A stretch of DNA of 64,000 bases, from the NCBI GenBank assembly GCA_964508975.1, contig CAZDVQ010000002.1:62001-126000 (forward strand). Direction: 5' to 3'. The position numbers were made by a program, and so were the translations under genes. The notes under the pieces were generated by a model. It did no database searches, was not told the DNA's origin, and saw only the letters and a list, made by a program, of their open reading frames with translations. Of this stretch, positions 27,001 to 35,800 are shown piece by piece. Position 1 is the stretch's first letter; each line of letters opens with the position of its first letter. Source of the stretch: CAZDVQ01 sp964508975 (GTDB lineage: Bacteria > Bacteroidota > Bacteroidia > Chitinophagales > Saprospiraceae).

Positions 27001-28225
27001 TCTTGTAGAAAGTTTCTGTATCGTAACCAATGGTGTCACCGTTCAAATCAATGATTGGTGTTTCAACGATATAATCAACCTGAGTTGAGTCATCCAAGTT
27101 ACCCAATGGGCCACGGAAGTAGTCTACGCCCAATGCAGGGATTGGGTTACCATAACCGTTAGCATCACCACAACCAGTACGTTCGTCGTTGTTGTCTGCA
27201 TTGTAAACTATACCTAAACCACGGGGCTGTGGGCCACGAAGCGTTGGCACAACGTCCATGTTACTGCCGATGTAGTCATCATCTGGACAACCAAGGTCGG
27301 GGTCAGTCCAAACGGTAAAGTATGTACTATCTACTGCCAAGGTATTCCTGTTGATCAACTTGTATCGGTAGAACGACATGTTGTTGAATTCATCAGATGT
27401 TTTGTAGCCAAAAGCTGTACACTGAATTTCCATGTACATGGCTTCACCTTGTGTTTCAGTGTGTACGTTACCAGCATCGTTGTATACCCACCAAATCATC
27501 TGGTCGCCATATACAGGGTCAGCATAGTTGTTTTCTGGACAACCACGAACCTCGATGTAAGGGTGGTCACCACGTGACGGATCATAAGCACCGTCGCCGT
27601 CATAGTCGATGAATGGCGCTAAGTTCTGGTTAGGCAGTGGGAAACCATACCTGTTTACAAAATTGGTGTTACCACGCGCTGGCCAGTAAAGCAAGTTGTC
27701 GGCAATTACACCGTCAATGGTACCATTGTCCAAAATGTCAAAACGGAGTGAGTCGATTTCAGAACCCAAAACGGTAAAGAACCTATCCCAAGAACGACAA
27801 GTCGTCTCCTCGGTATAACCGTTAATCGCTGGGTTTTCAACCAATGGACCTGCCCAGAAGTCATTACCACTCTGACGGTAAGTCTGAGCAGCACACAAGA
27901 GGTTATTCTGGTCGTCAATACCACCCAACCAAACAGCACCGGCAAACAAAGAAGAAACTTCAAATTCGCCTGGGGCTACGTTAGGTATTACATAGCGAGC
28001 ACGAGTACCATCCCACCATTTATCACCACCTTGGCGTAAACGAGCGCGAACGTTATTAATGTTAAGGTCAACCTGGGCCGTTGCTGGGTTACAGTCTGCG
28101 GCGCGTATTCCAGGTCGCTGGGGATTGTGATTCACCACTCCTGGTGAATTCACATTCTCCTTGGCAAAAGCCGCCGTGCTAATCAGCACAGCTAGGGCAA
28201 GCCACGAGTATCGGAGCATTTTCAT
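24014..28225 (-). CDS. Giant exported protein with T9SS-type C-terminal domain
   Basis: About 1403 residues from the ATG at 28225, which directly precedes the signal peptide (MKMLRYSWLALAVLISTAAF); an in-frame ATG at 28252 adds nine residues. The body is rich in Asn, Gly, Asp and aromatic residues, with calcium-site-like DYDGDGAYDPSRGD near residue 215. I recognise no catalytic domain. The C-terminal about 90 residues (INVVPNPYYAYSEY, then VSIYSIDGRLIRAY, then VASGVYLIRVQVPG) fit a type IX sorting domain. It starts just after the TonB receptor's stop codon (28259) and is followed by a PorV-like gene. Function unknown; probably a surface-exposed partner of the receptor. Confidence 0.8.
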   Translation of the reverse strand: MKMLRYSWLALAVLISTAAFAKENVNSPGVVNHNPQRPGIRAADCNPATAQVDLNINNVRARLRQGGDKWWDGTRARYVIPNVAPGEFEVSSLFAGAVWLGGIDDQNNLLCAAQTYRQSGNDFWAGPLVENPAINGYTEETTCRSWDRFFTVLGSEIDSLRFDILDNGTIDGVIADNLLYWPARGNTNFVNRYGFPLPNQNLAPFIDYDGDGAYDPSRGDHPYIEVRGCPENNYADPVYGDQMIWWVYNDAGNVHTETQGEAMYMEIQCTAFGYKTSDEFNNMSFYRYKLINRNTLAVDSTYFTVWTDPDLGCPDDDYIGSNMDVVPTLRGPQPRGLGIVYNADNNDERTGCGDANGYGNPIPALGVDYFRGPLGNLDDSTQVDYIVETPIIDLNGDTIGYDTETFYKKKEVGLSSFMYFVNNGTPQGNPQGAQEHYNLMRGTWRNGTPLTSSGTGFQTAGATTLFAFPGDASDATAWSMCSANLQSADYRYLHTSGPFRLLPGRENELITGVVWIPEHITSSACVSFQPLLEADDKAQALFDNCFKLINGPNAPDLEIVELDKELIIMLSNSNACLTSKTCGQAYSEVDPFAVVGDPTYDFEGYKIYQVNSPNVSVTELTDPAKAQLIFQTDVRNGVTQIINWEDDNTVGLAVPVLKTEIVNNNGVQTSFRLRQDAFASNNRNLVNHRKYYFIAVAYGFNEYEPYDVATGSGQRSPYLQGRRNVKVYTGIPRINAPEYYGVSYNTVYGQGPLQVDRYDGAGNTGYFLRVKNREAVEAQVIANNNAEMISYFGGSAPVGIFITNPLRVPNDSFYLRVYDRDITDGAITSPAQHLNPAGAGFDTVMWRLTSRGTNEEWVSETPITIDYDQSILELGITLRAVHQPEPGNDEQDVDGFVGGAVEFPDPSKANWIFGITDDYAADNILRFGRMIDAFNFLKTSNPITGDGRWDPQQDLSKNPTGFYPLALWDCARIVSGDTDPVDKPFHLSVSVHNANSCDYLRQVSNGGPNAAYKNLRNVDVVITPDKSKWSRCLVVETASPYYPGVQNTPQSANYGVAPGALLDNYAGSYLGYATFEMRKSPSVDINGNPDPSAPNPTGWSYFPGYAYDVSTGERLNIYFGENTVFNEDTTGNLWYLWGGGADVTTGHDMLFNPTSRMFVDVPNDGVPEFLDDPNELVAGGQHCIFVHNSLYDGCATVRAQYNSPFRKNVVLRNTIWSGMFMLGEGYAMNNGVPPAEAIFQLRVKKPFATKQATGVNNGFPMYGFSLKGFETLLNQGEVAESALDLINVVPNPYYAYSEYSGNENEQLIKITNLPPKCDVSIYSIDGRLIRAYKKDENLAAGERRVATNNVEEQIVTSLNWDLTNTNNVPVASGVYLIRVQVPGVGERTLKAFIVQRAFDSQRL

Positions 28226-28258
28226 AATTAGACAGTTTTTACTTTTAACCATATTTCA

Positions 28259-31200
28259 TTAAAATCTCAATCCAAGACCAATAAACATCCTGCGTGGCAA
28301 TGAGATGTTTCCTGGGTTTTGAACGCGTAAGTTGTACAAGGTTTCAAAATCAACACCTAAGGCTTGGTATTGAGCAACCTCTTGTGGGCCGTCGCCATCA
28401 AGGTCTGACAAATAGCCATCATCTGTTGGGCTACCCGTTGCAGGGTAAACATTGATAATGTTCTGACGGTTCAACAAGTTTTGTACACGGAAGTAAACGT
28501 TCACGTACAATGGCGACTTGAACTTCTCTTTGCCGATTACGAAGTCTTTGTCAATACGTAAGTCAACACGGAAGTTCCATGGTGTACTCGCACCGTTCAA
28601 GCTACCAGTAGTTTGGAAACCTGCGCTTGTGCCAGAACCACGGTCAAAACGCGTTGCAATGGCTTTAGACGTATATGGCTGACCAGAGTTCAAGGTAGTG
28701 AACAAGTTTACACCCGCATTTTCAAAGATGTTCTTACCAAACAATACTGGACCATTGTAGTCTTTTCCTTCTTTGTAACGGTAGTCAACATTCACGTTGA
28801 ACGTATGACGTTGGTCAAATGACAATGGGAATACAGTCAATACTGTGCTAGCCAAGTTACGGTTTGAAGTTGAACTAGAACCTGTACCATTTGCAAATTG
28901 AAGGGTATAGTTAGCCGTCATACGGAGGTTACCCAAACGACGCAAGTCGTACTCAATCGTTAAACCCTTGGTTGTAGCAAAGTCGCGGTTACCATAAGTC
29001 AAGTATTGGTTTGGATATGCCCCTGCCAAACGAGTTGTTTGAATCAAATCACGGAACTCACTGTAGAACAATGACAATTTAACCGCAGATTTATCATTCA
29101 AAGCTTGTTGGAAACCAGCCTCATAATCTACTTTGCGTTGTGGAGTCAATGCTGGGTTAGCGAAGATATCGCCGTTTGAGTTTTTCTCGTCAAAGTTGTA
29201 GTAGTCAATCGGAGTTGCAAAGCTTTCACCAGCTGATGGACGACGAGTTAATACGTCGTAGTGTGCAAAGAATTCTGCCCTGTCAGCAATTGGGAAAGAG
29301 AATGCCAAACGTGGCATTACAATCAAGCTTGGCTTGTAGTCTACAAATGAGTTATCTGGGTTGTAAGAACCATCAGATGCTTTGATGTTAAGCTCTTTTG
29401 AGTAGTCTTTACGCGCAGGGAACAAGTCAGCTCCTACAGCACCCAAAGATGCTACACTGTTTACCTGAACACCGTTGGCATTGTACCATGTGTCGCCATC
29501 ACGGAAACCCATCACGCGAGCTTCGCCGCGGCCTTCGGGATTATCAACATATACCATAGCAGTAGATGGAATACTTGAAGGAAGGTCTACATCATATTCG
29601 CTGTTGGCAATTTCGTTAGCTGTATATGCTCCGTAGATAGAGTATTGGTCTTTCAATTGGCGTGTGTTGGCATCGTACAAGTCAGCACGTAAACCTAAAC
29701 GGAAGAACATGTCTTTATACTGGAAGCGATCTTCCAACCAGAAACCAGAGTAAATTGGTGTAAACGGCGCAACTGGACGAAGCAAGAAACGGTCGGTTGG
29801 GTCTTTTTGAGTCCAGAAGTCGTTGAATTTAACGTCTGCACCTACTGGGTTACCCAAGTAGTCGTAACCATAGTAGTTCAACAAGTCGTTTGGAGCAGTA
29901 ATCAAGGCATCAGGATCAAACATGCTCAAGCTTAACTGATCAGGGCGTAGGCCTTGAACGTTTACCCAAGTATGTTGGCTATTAATACCCAACGAATTGC
30001 GAAGGTTCTCAGCAAATACACCTTGTGATCCAGACAATTTAGTGTCGTAAACATTTACAGTATCTTGCAAGCCTGTCAATGGGTTCAACTGGGTAGTTGT
30101 ACCAAGCAACAAGGTTGTATCAGCATCGAATGAAATGTGGTCGTTGGCGTACAAGTCAGCCAATACCCACAAACCTGATGGGTTCAAAGAATAGCTACGG
30201 TCAATACGCTGTTCGAACACTAAACCAAACTGAATAGAGTGACGATTCTGCGTACCTAAGCTAGCCAAGTCAAAACCACCGTTCACTTGCGCGCGCAACT
30301 GGTTAAACTGTTGTTTTTGGTATAAGTTGTACACCACGCCAGCGTTATCGTGGAAATCAAGTACGCGGCTTACAGATGTTGAAATAGTACCGTTACGAGA
30401 AGGGAATGTCAAACGGTTTACTTCTTGGCCTTGGGCTGCTGCAAACTCGTTTACATAATTGTTGTAGTTGGCCAAAGTAGGGTTGATAGCCAAATCTGGT
30501 GTGTAAGATACAAAGGCACGGTTGTAACCTTGTGTCCAACTATCTACGTATGGCTGACCAGTAATTGAGTCAAGCTCAATGCTAGGTGTATAAACAGTGT
30601 CGAAAGACTCGCGGAAAGCACCTACATAACCGTAGTTAAAGAAATTGTCCTGGTGTACATTATCTTGTGTAAAACGGTTGTTCTGGTTGTAGTCCAACTG
30701 AAGTTGGTAGTATGCGTTTTGGAGTTGTAGTCCTTTCTCTGCTTTTGATTCTCCCGTTGGGATTTTATGCTTGAAAGAAAGGCGTACACGCCAGTCGTTG
30801 TCGGCGTCAATAGCATTACGGTCATAGTTCAACAAACGGCTACCATCACCTGCATTACGGAAACGCTGTGTGTACATTTGTCCACCCAAACGCACTTCCA
30901 TGTCGTCACTAATTTTGTAGTATAAGGTACCACCAAATTGTAAATAGGTATCGCGGTTGTTCGGGCGTACTTTTGTACGGAGTAAATCATCTTCTGTCAA
31001 GAATAAAGCACGTGGTTGAATACCACCATTCACCAACTGAGTTGGATCTTGACGGATAGCGTCAAGTACATCGTCTTTCAACTGGAATGAACCCAAGGCT
31101 GATGGACGAGCGTCCTTAGAGGTAAATGCCGTTGCAGAAAGGCGTAAGCCTAAAACCACATCCTTGACGGGTTTCTCGTTCGAGTCCAATACTACATTAC

Positions 31201-31987
31201 CATTACCATCCAAACGTTTACGGGTAATCAGCGGACCGCTTACACCTACGTCGATACGGTTGGTCTTGTAAGCATCTAAAAACTGTGAAGATTCTGCGGC
31301 CATAAAGCCTTCGTACTTCGCAGATGGTGTCTTGGTCACAATGTTCGTTACCTGACCTGTTGCGTCACCAATAGATGCTGGAACACCGCCTGTAATTACC
31401 TGCATCTGTTCTACCTCGTAAATAGAGGTCGCCACGTTGCCACGTACACGTACACCGTCAACATAAGTATCGTTGGCGTCTGAACGAGCACCACCGGCGT
31501 TGATCGCTTGACCTTCGTCTTTTTGTGTAACGCGAGGCGCTGACGCAGCCACTTGGTTCAAGTCAAGCGTACCACGCTTTTCAAGATCTTCAGCGGTGAA
31601 GGTAGTACTTACGTCGCCCGTCTTGATTAACGGAACTTTGTAAGCCACAACCTCAATTTCTTCGGTCGTGATACCTTCTTCCATCTTGATGTCTAATTTT
31701 AGCGATTGGCTAGGTGATAGCTTCACGCCTTCAATTTTCTTGTTAGGGAAGCCAACGCAACTGATTAATACATCATACGTACCACCTTCAAGTGGAGCGA
31801 TGTTGTAAAAACCATCAAAGTCGGTGGCAGCGCCTGAAACTTGTATGCCGTTCTGTTGAACAACAAGGTTGGCAAAGGGTACCCCCTCGCCAGTTGCTGC
31901 ATCCGTCACCTGACCCCGGATTGCGCCTTGCGCAAACGCGGACCCCGTGAGGAACAGCGATAAAATGAGTAGCCAAAATCGCGTCAT
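28259..31987 (-). CDS. TonB-dependent receptor with carboxypeptidase-like N-terminal domain
   Basis: A 1242-residue outer membrane receptor. In order: signal peptide (LLILSLFLTGSAFAQ), a carboxypeptidase-regulatory-like domain at about 20-105 (IRGQVTDAATGEGVPFANLV), a plug domain at about 120-235 (TYVDGVRVRGN, then VEQMQVITGGVPASIGDATG), then a barrel of about 1000 residues ending PRRMFIGLGLRF. Receptors of this kind import ligands with energy from TonB. The ligand is unknown. Its downstream partners, a giant T9SS protein and a PorV-like protein, replace the SusD lipoprotein expected for a SusC-type system. Confidence 0.93.
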   Translation of the reverse strand: MTRFWLLILSLFLTGSAFAQGAIRGQVTDAATGEGVPFANLVVQQNGIQVSGAATDFDGFYNIAPLEGGTYDVLISCVGFPNKKIEGVKLSPSQSLKLDIKMEEGITTEEIEVVAYKVPLIKTGDVSTTFTAEDLEKRGTLDLNQVAASAPRVTQKDEGQAINAGGARSDANDTYVDGVRVRGNVATSIYEVEQMQVITGGVPASIGDATGQVTNIVTKTPSAKYEGFMAAESSQFLDAYKTNRIDVGVSGPLITRKRLDGNGNVVLDSNEKPVKDVVLGLRLSATAFTSKDARPSALGSFQLKDDVLDAIRQDPTQLVNGGIQPRALFLTEDDLLRTKVRPNNRDTYLQFGGTLYYKISDDMEVRLGGQMYTQRFRNAGDGSRLLNYDRNAIDADNDWRVRLSFKHKIPTGESKAEKGLQLQNAYYQLQLDYNQNNRFTQDNVHQDNFFNYGYVGAFRESFDTVYTPSIELDSITGQPYVDSWTQGYNRAFVSYTPDLAINPTLANYNNYVNEFAAAQGQEVNRLTFPSRNGTISTSVSRVLDFHDNAGVVYNLYQKQQFNQLRAQVNGGFDLASLGTQNRHSIQFGLVFEQRIDRSYSLNPSGLWVLADLYANDHISFDADTTLLLGTTTQLNPLTGLQDTVNVYDTKLSGSQGVFAENLRNSLGINSQHTWVNVQGLRPDQLSLSMFDPDALITAPNDLLNYYGYDYLGNPVGADVKFNDFWTQKDPTDRFLLRPVAPFTPIYSGFWLEDRFQYKDMFFRLGLRADLYDANTRQLKDQYSIYGAYTANEIANSEYDVDLPSSIPSTAMVYVDNPEGRGEARVMGFRDGDTWYNANGVQVNSVASLGAVGADLFPARKDYSKELNIKASDGSYNPDNSFVDYKPSLIVMPRLAFSFPIADRAEFFAHYDVLTRRPSAGESFATPIDYYNFDEKNSNGDIFANPALTPQRKVDYEAGFQQALNDKSAVKLSLFYSEFRDLIQTTRLAGAYPNQYLTYGNRDFATTKGLTIEYDLRRLGNLRMTANYTLQFANGTGSSSTSNRNLASTVLTVFPLSFDQRHTFNVNVDYRYKEGKDYNGPVLFGKNIFENAGVNLFTTLNSGQPYTSKAIATRFDRGSGTSAGFQTTGSLNGASTPWNFRVDLRIDKDFVIGKEKFKSPLYVNVYFRVQNLLNRQNIINVYPATGSPTDDGYLSDLDGDGPQEVAQYQALGVDFETLYNLRVQNPGNISLPRRMFIGLGLRF

Positions 31988-32093
31988 ATGGTTCTGTTGT
32001 TTAAGGATGATTTTATACTAAGGTTCACTTTTTTTCGATTAAGGGCGCAATTTTAATCATTTTCAAGCGTTATGTCCAAATTTTTGGCGCTTT

Positions 32094-33044
32094 TTATTGC
32101 TTGAACATGTATTCTTTTATTTTGCCTAAAGTAATCTGGGCAATTTTTTCTTTCGATTCATGCGTCCAACCGGCCACATGCGGCGATAAAATCACTTGCT
32201 CCATGCTGTTCAATTCCGTGTACATCGCTCGTTCTTCAAAGCTGTAAGTACGTGGTTTTTCGTTCTCGAACACGTCTAGACAGGCTCCACCCAGCTTTCC
32301 TTCCTCCAAACTTTTAAGCAAGCTTTCAGTGTGTAGCACCCCACCCCGCGAGGTATTGATCAAAATCAAGCCCGGCTTGGCTTGTTCCAAGAATGTCGCA
32401 TCCACAAAGTACCTCGTCTCTTCCGTCAAGGGTAAGTGTATGCTGATGATGTCAGCCTGAGCCAGCAAGTCAGCTAAACCACAAAGGGTAACATGCGGGA
32501 ACCGATTCGCATCAATAGTCTGAACGTACTTATCGTACACCAGCACCTTGCAGTCAAAACCCAAGAGCTTCCGCGCAAAGGCCGGACCCGTGTGACCAAA
32601 CCCGATGATGCCTATCGTTTTGCCTTCTAGCTCGAATCCCCGGTTAGCCTCGCGCTTCCACACGAACTGCCTTACCTCGGCATCGGCCTTGAGCAGCTTG
32701 TTGGCCAAGGCCAGCAACATACCCAGGGCATGCTCTGCAACCGCGTTGGCGTTACCCAGCGGCGAAGATATCACCTCCACACCCCGAGCCTTGGCCGCGG
32801 GCAAGTCGATGATGTCTAAACCCGAACCCAAGCGTGCTACAAACTTCAAGCCCGGGGCCGCCGCCAAGAATGCTTGGTCAACCACTATCCGGCTGTTAAT
32901 CACGATACCCGTACACGAGGCGGCTACTTGTTTCACGGCCTCGTAGCTAAGGCTCGTGTCGTACTGCACATCAAATCCAATTTCTGCCAGGCCCTTGGGC
33001 AGCAGCTCGTGTACATCGTCGGTAATCAACACTAGTGGCTTCAT
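32094..33044 (-). CDS. D-isomer-specific 2-hydroxyacid dehydrogenase (SerA-like)
   Basis: A 316-residue NAD-dependent dehydrogenase. The nucleotide-binding loop is GFGHTGPAFARKLLGF (about 148-163). The catalytic Arg/Glu/His set falls in INTSRGG, LDVFENEKP and LSPHVAGWT. The length matches the short, ACT-domain-less 3-phosphoglycerate dehydrogenases, so it may catalyse the first step of serine synthesis. Other 2-hydroxyacid substrates cannot be excluded. A promoter-like TAACTTCG lies about 18 bases before the ATG on the minus strand. Confidence 0.9.
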   Translation of the reverse strand: MKPLVLITDDVHELLPKGLAEIGFDVQYDTSLSYEAVKQVAASCTGIVINSRIVVDQAFLAAAPGLKFVARLGSGLDIIDLPAAKARGVEVISSPLGNANAVAEHALGMLLALANKLLKADAEVRQFVWKREANRGFELEGKTIGIIGFGHTGPAFARKLLGFDCKVLVYDKYVQTIDANRFPHVTLCGLADLLAQADIISIHLPLTEETRYFVDATFLEQAKPGLILINTSRGGVLHTESLLKSLEEGKLGGACLDVFENEKPRTYSFEERAMYTELNSMEQVILSPHVAGWTHESKEKIAQITLGKIKEYMFKQ

Positions 33045-33262
33045 GCGTTTTCTTTGCGCGAAGTTACACTAATGTAAACACTCTGTCAATTTCTAGCAAA
33101 ACCCTTTGGCCTTGCGCTTTTCATTTTTCATGCGTTGCCCGGCCCTTCCAATCAATAGATTCTGGGGCACATTACAAAAGTATGCGTTAAGGATACGTTA
33201 AAAAAGCAAAATAAAGGCTTTAACTCAGGAGTCAGAGGAAGTTGATAGTTGGTAGTTTATAG

Positions 33263-33382
33263 TTTTTTGGGGCCTCCGCCACTACGTGTCGGCGCTACGT
33301 TCCGGGTTCGCTATTCGCTCATACCTTGGGGCATTCGCCCCTGCGGTACGGCCTACGGCCGCCCTCCACATCGCTAGGCCAG
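33263..33382 (+). repeat. GC-rich modular intergenic repeat, subfamily A (copy A4)
   Basis: Begins TTTTTTGGGGCCTCCGCC, contains GCGCTACGTTCCGGGTTCGC and hairpins GGGGC-ATTC-GCCCC and CGGCC-TAC-GGCCG, and ends CCACATCGCTAGGCC. The middle (GGGTTCGCTATTCGCTC) resembles subfamily B, so it looks like a mosaic of the two. Confidence 0.8.
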
Positions 33383-33416
33383 ATGATAGAGCAGAGTGAT
33401 TTCCTTGCCCTTGCTG

Positions 33417-33533
33417 GCGTCCCCGCCAACAACCGGTCGAGCGTAGCTCGGCCCAACCCCCGCTACCAACGGACGCGCAGCGTCTGTGCAGTGGAGGGGG
33501 TCGGCGCATAGCGCCGGGGGAGGCGCAAAAGAC
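33417..33533. repeat. Cluster of small GC-rich hairpins next to copy A4
   Basis: Contains CGAGC-GTA-GCTCG, GACGC-GCA-GCGTC and GGCGC-ATA-GCGCC within GC-rich sequence. The hairpin style is that of the A/B elements, but the framing motifs are absent. It may be a decayed or rearranged copy. Confidence 0.5.
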
Positions 33534-33817
33534 CTTAATTCCAATTAAAATTTTAATAAAAACTTGTACCCATTGCGCGGCGGTGCAATCTCGTGGCCTT
33601 ATTTTTTGTATTGCCGTCGCGCCAAAGGTTTGGGGGGCGCTATTACCCCGGGGCTAGTGATTATTGCACCTTTGGTGCTTTTTGTGTTTAAGAAAAATGT
33701 GTCCTAATCGCAGCCTTTTCGGTGGCTGGGTAGATGCAAGCGAAGCGTGTAGCGCAGCAGACGGGGCGGTAAACAAAAAACGCTAAAACGCAAATACGCT
33801 AAAACAGCTAAAAAATC

Positions 33818-33925
33818 GCGCTAGGCATGCGTAGGGCAGCGCCTTTCAGGCGCTGGTGCGTAGCACGGAGCGATTAGCGAACCCCGGAGCACGCCGGCGA
33901 CGCGTAGCGGCGCAGCGCCCCAAAA
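33818..33925 (-). repeat. GC-rich modular intergenic repeat, subfamily B (copy B9)
   Basis: An inverted subfamily B copy: GCGCTAGGCATGCG at the left, hairpin AGCGCC-TTTCA-GGCGCT, hairpin GTGC-GTA-GCAC, ACGGAGCGATTAGCGAACCC, and GGCGCAGCGCCCCAAAA at the right. Confidence 0.8.
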
Positions 33926-34102
33926 TGACTAAATGATGAAAAGAATAAATGATGAAACGACTAGTCCCGCAGTTACAAATTTGGGCACTGTAGTTGATTA
34001 AAACATACTACTTCATGCTAATAAATCAGGAGTCTGGCGAATTAAACTCTATATTTTTTATCTCGTATAACTAATAATTTATGCTCCGATGCTAAGTTTT
34101 AG

Positions 34103-34110
34103 TACTTTTG
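34103..34110 (+). promoter_or_regulatory. -7 promoter element of the M19-like gene
   Basis: TACTTTTG, an exact TAnnTTTG match, 38 bases before the ATG at 34149. Confidence 0.55.
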
Positions 34111-34148
34111 AATTGTTGAATTATCTAAACTAAAAGCCGTTTACCGCG

Positions 34149-35714
34149 ATGAACTTAAATCCATTTCGTTCTACTATACTTTCCGTTGCTGGCCTGTTAA
34201 TGGGCTTGTCTTCCTTTGCCCAAGATGCTCCAGGAGCCTATGCCGACCTGCACAACGGGTTCAGCAATAAGGCTTTCTACGCCTACCCTATGGGCAAATA
34301 TAACCTGTGGAGCCGCATTAACCACACTTGCGACAGTAAACGCTCCGATGCTTTTATCAACCTCATCAGCCCAAAAGGACTCCGTTACTCCCAGTCGAGC
34401 CTTGAATCTATGGTTGAAGGTAGCGTAAAGTTGAGCTGCCTTAGCTTGTCGCCCATGCCCAAGCAATTATTTAACGGCAAGCTGCTCAACAATGATAACC
34501 GCCGCTCGTCGGTTGCCTGCGTGTACGGGGTTGAAGCCTCCGAGGTAATCCTCCGCGATAAAAACCGCGATTACTTTGGCGAACTACGTGACCAACTCAA
34601 GTTCTTGATGCTCAACGAGGGCAAAAAGCACGAAATGTACGGCACCAACTACAGTTACGTTATCCCAAACAGCAAGGTTGATTTTGACGAGGCCATGCTG
34701 AAAAATGATAAAATTGTGCTGACCCTCTCTATCGAGGGAGCTCACGCACTCGGCCATTCCATCTACATTGATGAAGGCCTCAACGAATCCACTGAATACC
34801 GCGATATGGTATTCAAAAATATCGACCGTCTGAAAGGTAATGCACCGCTATTTGACCAAAGTACCGAAGTGTTCAACAAAACCATCATTTACCTATCGCC
34901 ATCGCGTGCTTTTGAAAACGGTTTCTGCGGTAACGCTCCATACTTCCTATTGGAACAAGCCGACGGCATAAGCGCCGACCCCTCGCTGAACAAAGGCATG
35001 AGTGAAATTGGCAAGGATGCTATCAAGAAATTGCTGGCCAAGGAAAACGGCAAACGCATTCTGATTGACATGAGCCACATGAGCTTTGAATCGCGCCGCT
35101 GGTTTATGAAATACCTCGACAACCTTGAAATTTTGGGCGACTTTGTGCCCGCCGTGGCCACGCACGTGGGCGTATGTGGTATCTCGCAAAACGACCCGCG
35201 CTTTATCCTGCCCGATGATAGCAAAAAAAATAAAGGCTCGTTCATGAGCCTCTGGACCCAGAACCTGACCAACGAAGAAGTTCAGAAAATTGTAGCCACC
35301 AAAGGCATCCTCGGCATTAGCCTCGACGAACAAGTACTGGGCGGCGACGCTTACTTTGAAGAGGTAAACAAGTATATGGCTGGCACCAAACAGCGCCGCG
35401 AAGTACAACTCAAACTTGTCCTGAGCCATGTATTCATGGCCGTTAAAGCCGGCGGCAAAGAAACTTGGAAATACCTGGCTATCGGCTCCGATTTTGACAA
35501 TATGCTCCGCCCGCTAGACACCTACAACTCCGCTGAAAAATTCCCAGAACTTGCCAGCGATATAGAATCGTTCCTCAATGACCCGAACGACTTGTTCAAC
35601 CTAGTTAAATCAAGCGACGTCAAACAACTCATGTATGGCTACAGCGCCAAGGATATCGTTGACATGCTGATGTCGAAAAACGCCGCAAGGTTCTTGCGGA
35701 GCCAGTTACCATAA
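34149..35714 (+). CDS. Exported M19 (membrane dipeptidase)-like metallohydrolase
   Basis: A 521-residue protein with a signal peptide (ILSVAGLLMGLSSFAQ) and an amidohydrolase-type barrel resembling peptidase M19. Likely metal or active-site segments are ADLHNG (about 32-37), LSIEGAHAL, ILIDMSHMS, VATHVGV and AIGSDFDN. Related proteins normally carry a second His or Asp two residues after the first (HxD or HxH). Here the sequence is DLHNG, so one expected ligand is missing or supplied elsewhere, and activity is uncertain. The substrate is unknown. It is monocistronic, with its own promoter and a long hairpin downstream. Confidence 0.75.
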   Translation: MNLNPFRSTILSVAGLLMGLSSFAQDAPGAYADLHNGFSNKAFYAYPMGKYNLWSRINHTCDSKRSDAFINLISPKGLRYSQSSLESMVEGSVKLSCLSLSPMPKQLFNGKLLNNDNRRSSVACVYGVEASEVILRDKNRDYFGELRDQLKFLMLNEGKKHEMYGTNYSYVIPNSKVDFDEAMLKNDKIVLTLSIEGAHALGHSIYIDEGLNESTEYRDMVFKNIDRLKGNAPLFDQSTEVFNKTIIYLSPSRAFENGFCGNAPYFLLEQADGISADPSLNKGMSEIGKDAIKKLLAKENGKRILIDMSHMSFESRRWFMKYLDNLEILGDFVPAVATHVGVCGISQNDPRFILPDDSKKNKGSFMSLWTQNLTNEEVQKIVATKGILGISLDEQVLGGDAYFEEVNKYMAGTKQRREVQLKLVLSHVFMAVKAGGKETWKYLAIGSDFDNMLRPLDTYNSAEKFPELASDIESFLNDPNDLFNLVKSSDVKQLMYGYSAKDIVDMLMSKNAARFLRSQLP

Positions 35715-35716
35715 TT

Positions 35717-35786
35717 AGGTTTTAGGGCTTAGGTATTAGGGGTTAGTTTAAAACCACCATAATCTAAAACCTAAGCCCTAAAACCT
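35717..35786. terminator. Long inverted repeat between the M19-like and glyA genes
   Basis: Arms 35717-35739 and 35764-35786 (23 bases) pair with one mismatch. The sequence is low in complexity and made of variants of TTTAGGGCTTAGG. It separates two convergent genes and probably acts as terminator for both, though T-runs are weak. Confidence 0.6.
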
Positions 35787-35800
35787 GACCCCTGAAAAAA

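Larger units (their letters stand above)
33045..34148. other. Gene-free 1.1-kb intergenic region made of repeats
   Basis: I find no credible gene here; the open frames present lie inside GC-rich repeats. It holds an AT-rich stretch with the repeated word GTTGATAGTTGGTAGT (33240-33262), subfamily A copy A4, a cluster of small GC hairpins, a hairpin GCACC-TTT-GGTGC followed by five T (33666-33681), direct repeats of CGCTAAAAC (33781-33820), subfamily B copy B9, and the promoter of the M19-like gene. Confidence 0.7.

Noticed and set aside
33282..33509. Open reading frames across the GC-rich repeats (also 15754-16356, 16721-17113, 39473-39862, 43845-44027, 53883-54077, 56165-56368, 60483-60767)
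   Set aside because: They consist of repeat sequence rich in Arg, Ala and Pro codons. They are present on either strand and show no similarity to known proteins beyond the shared repeat.
33263..33925. CRISPR array in the repeat-rich gap
   Set aside because: Repeats are not evenly spaced, have no constant spacer length and no cas genes are present.
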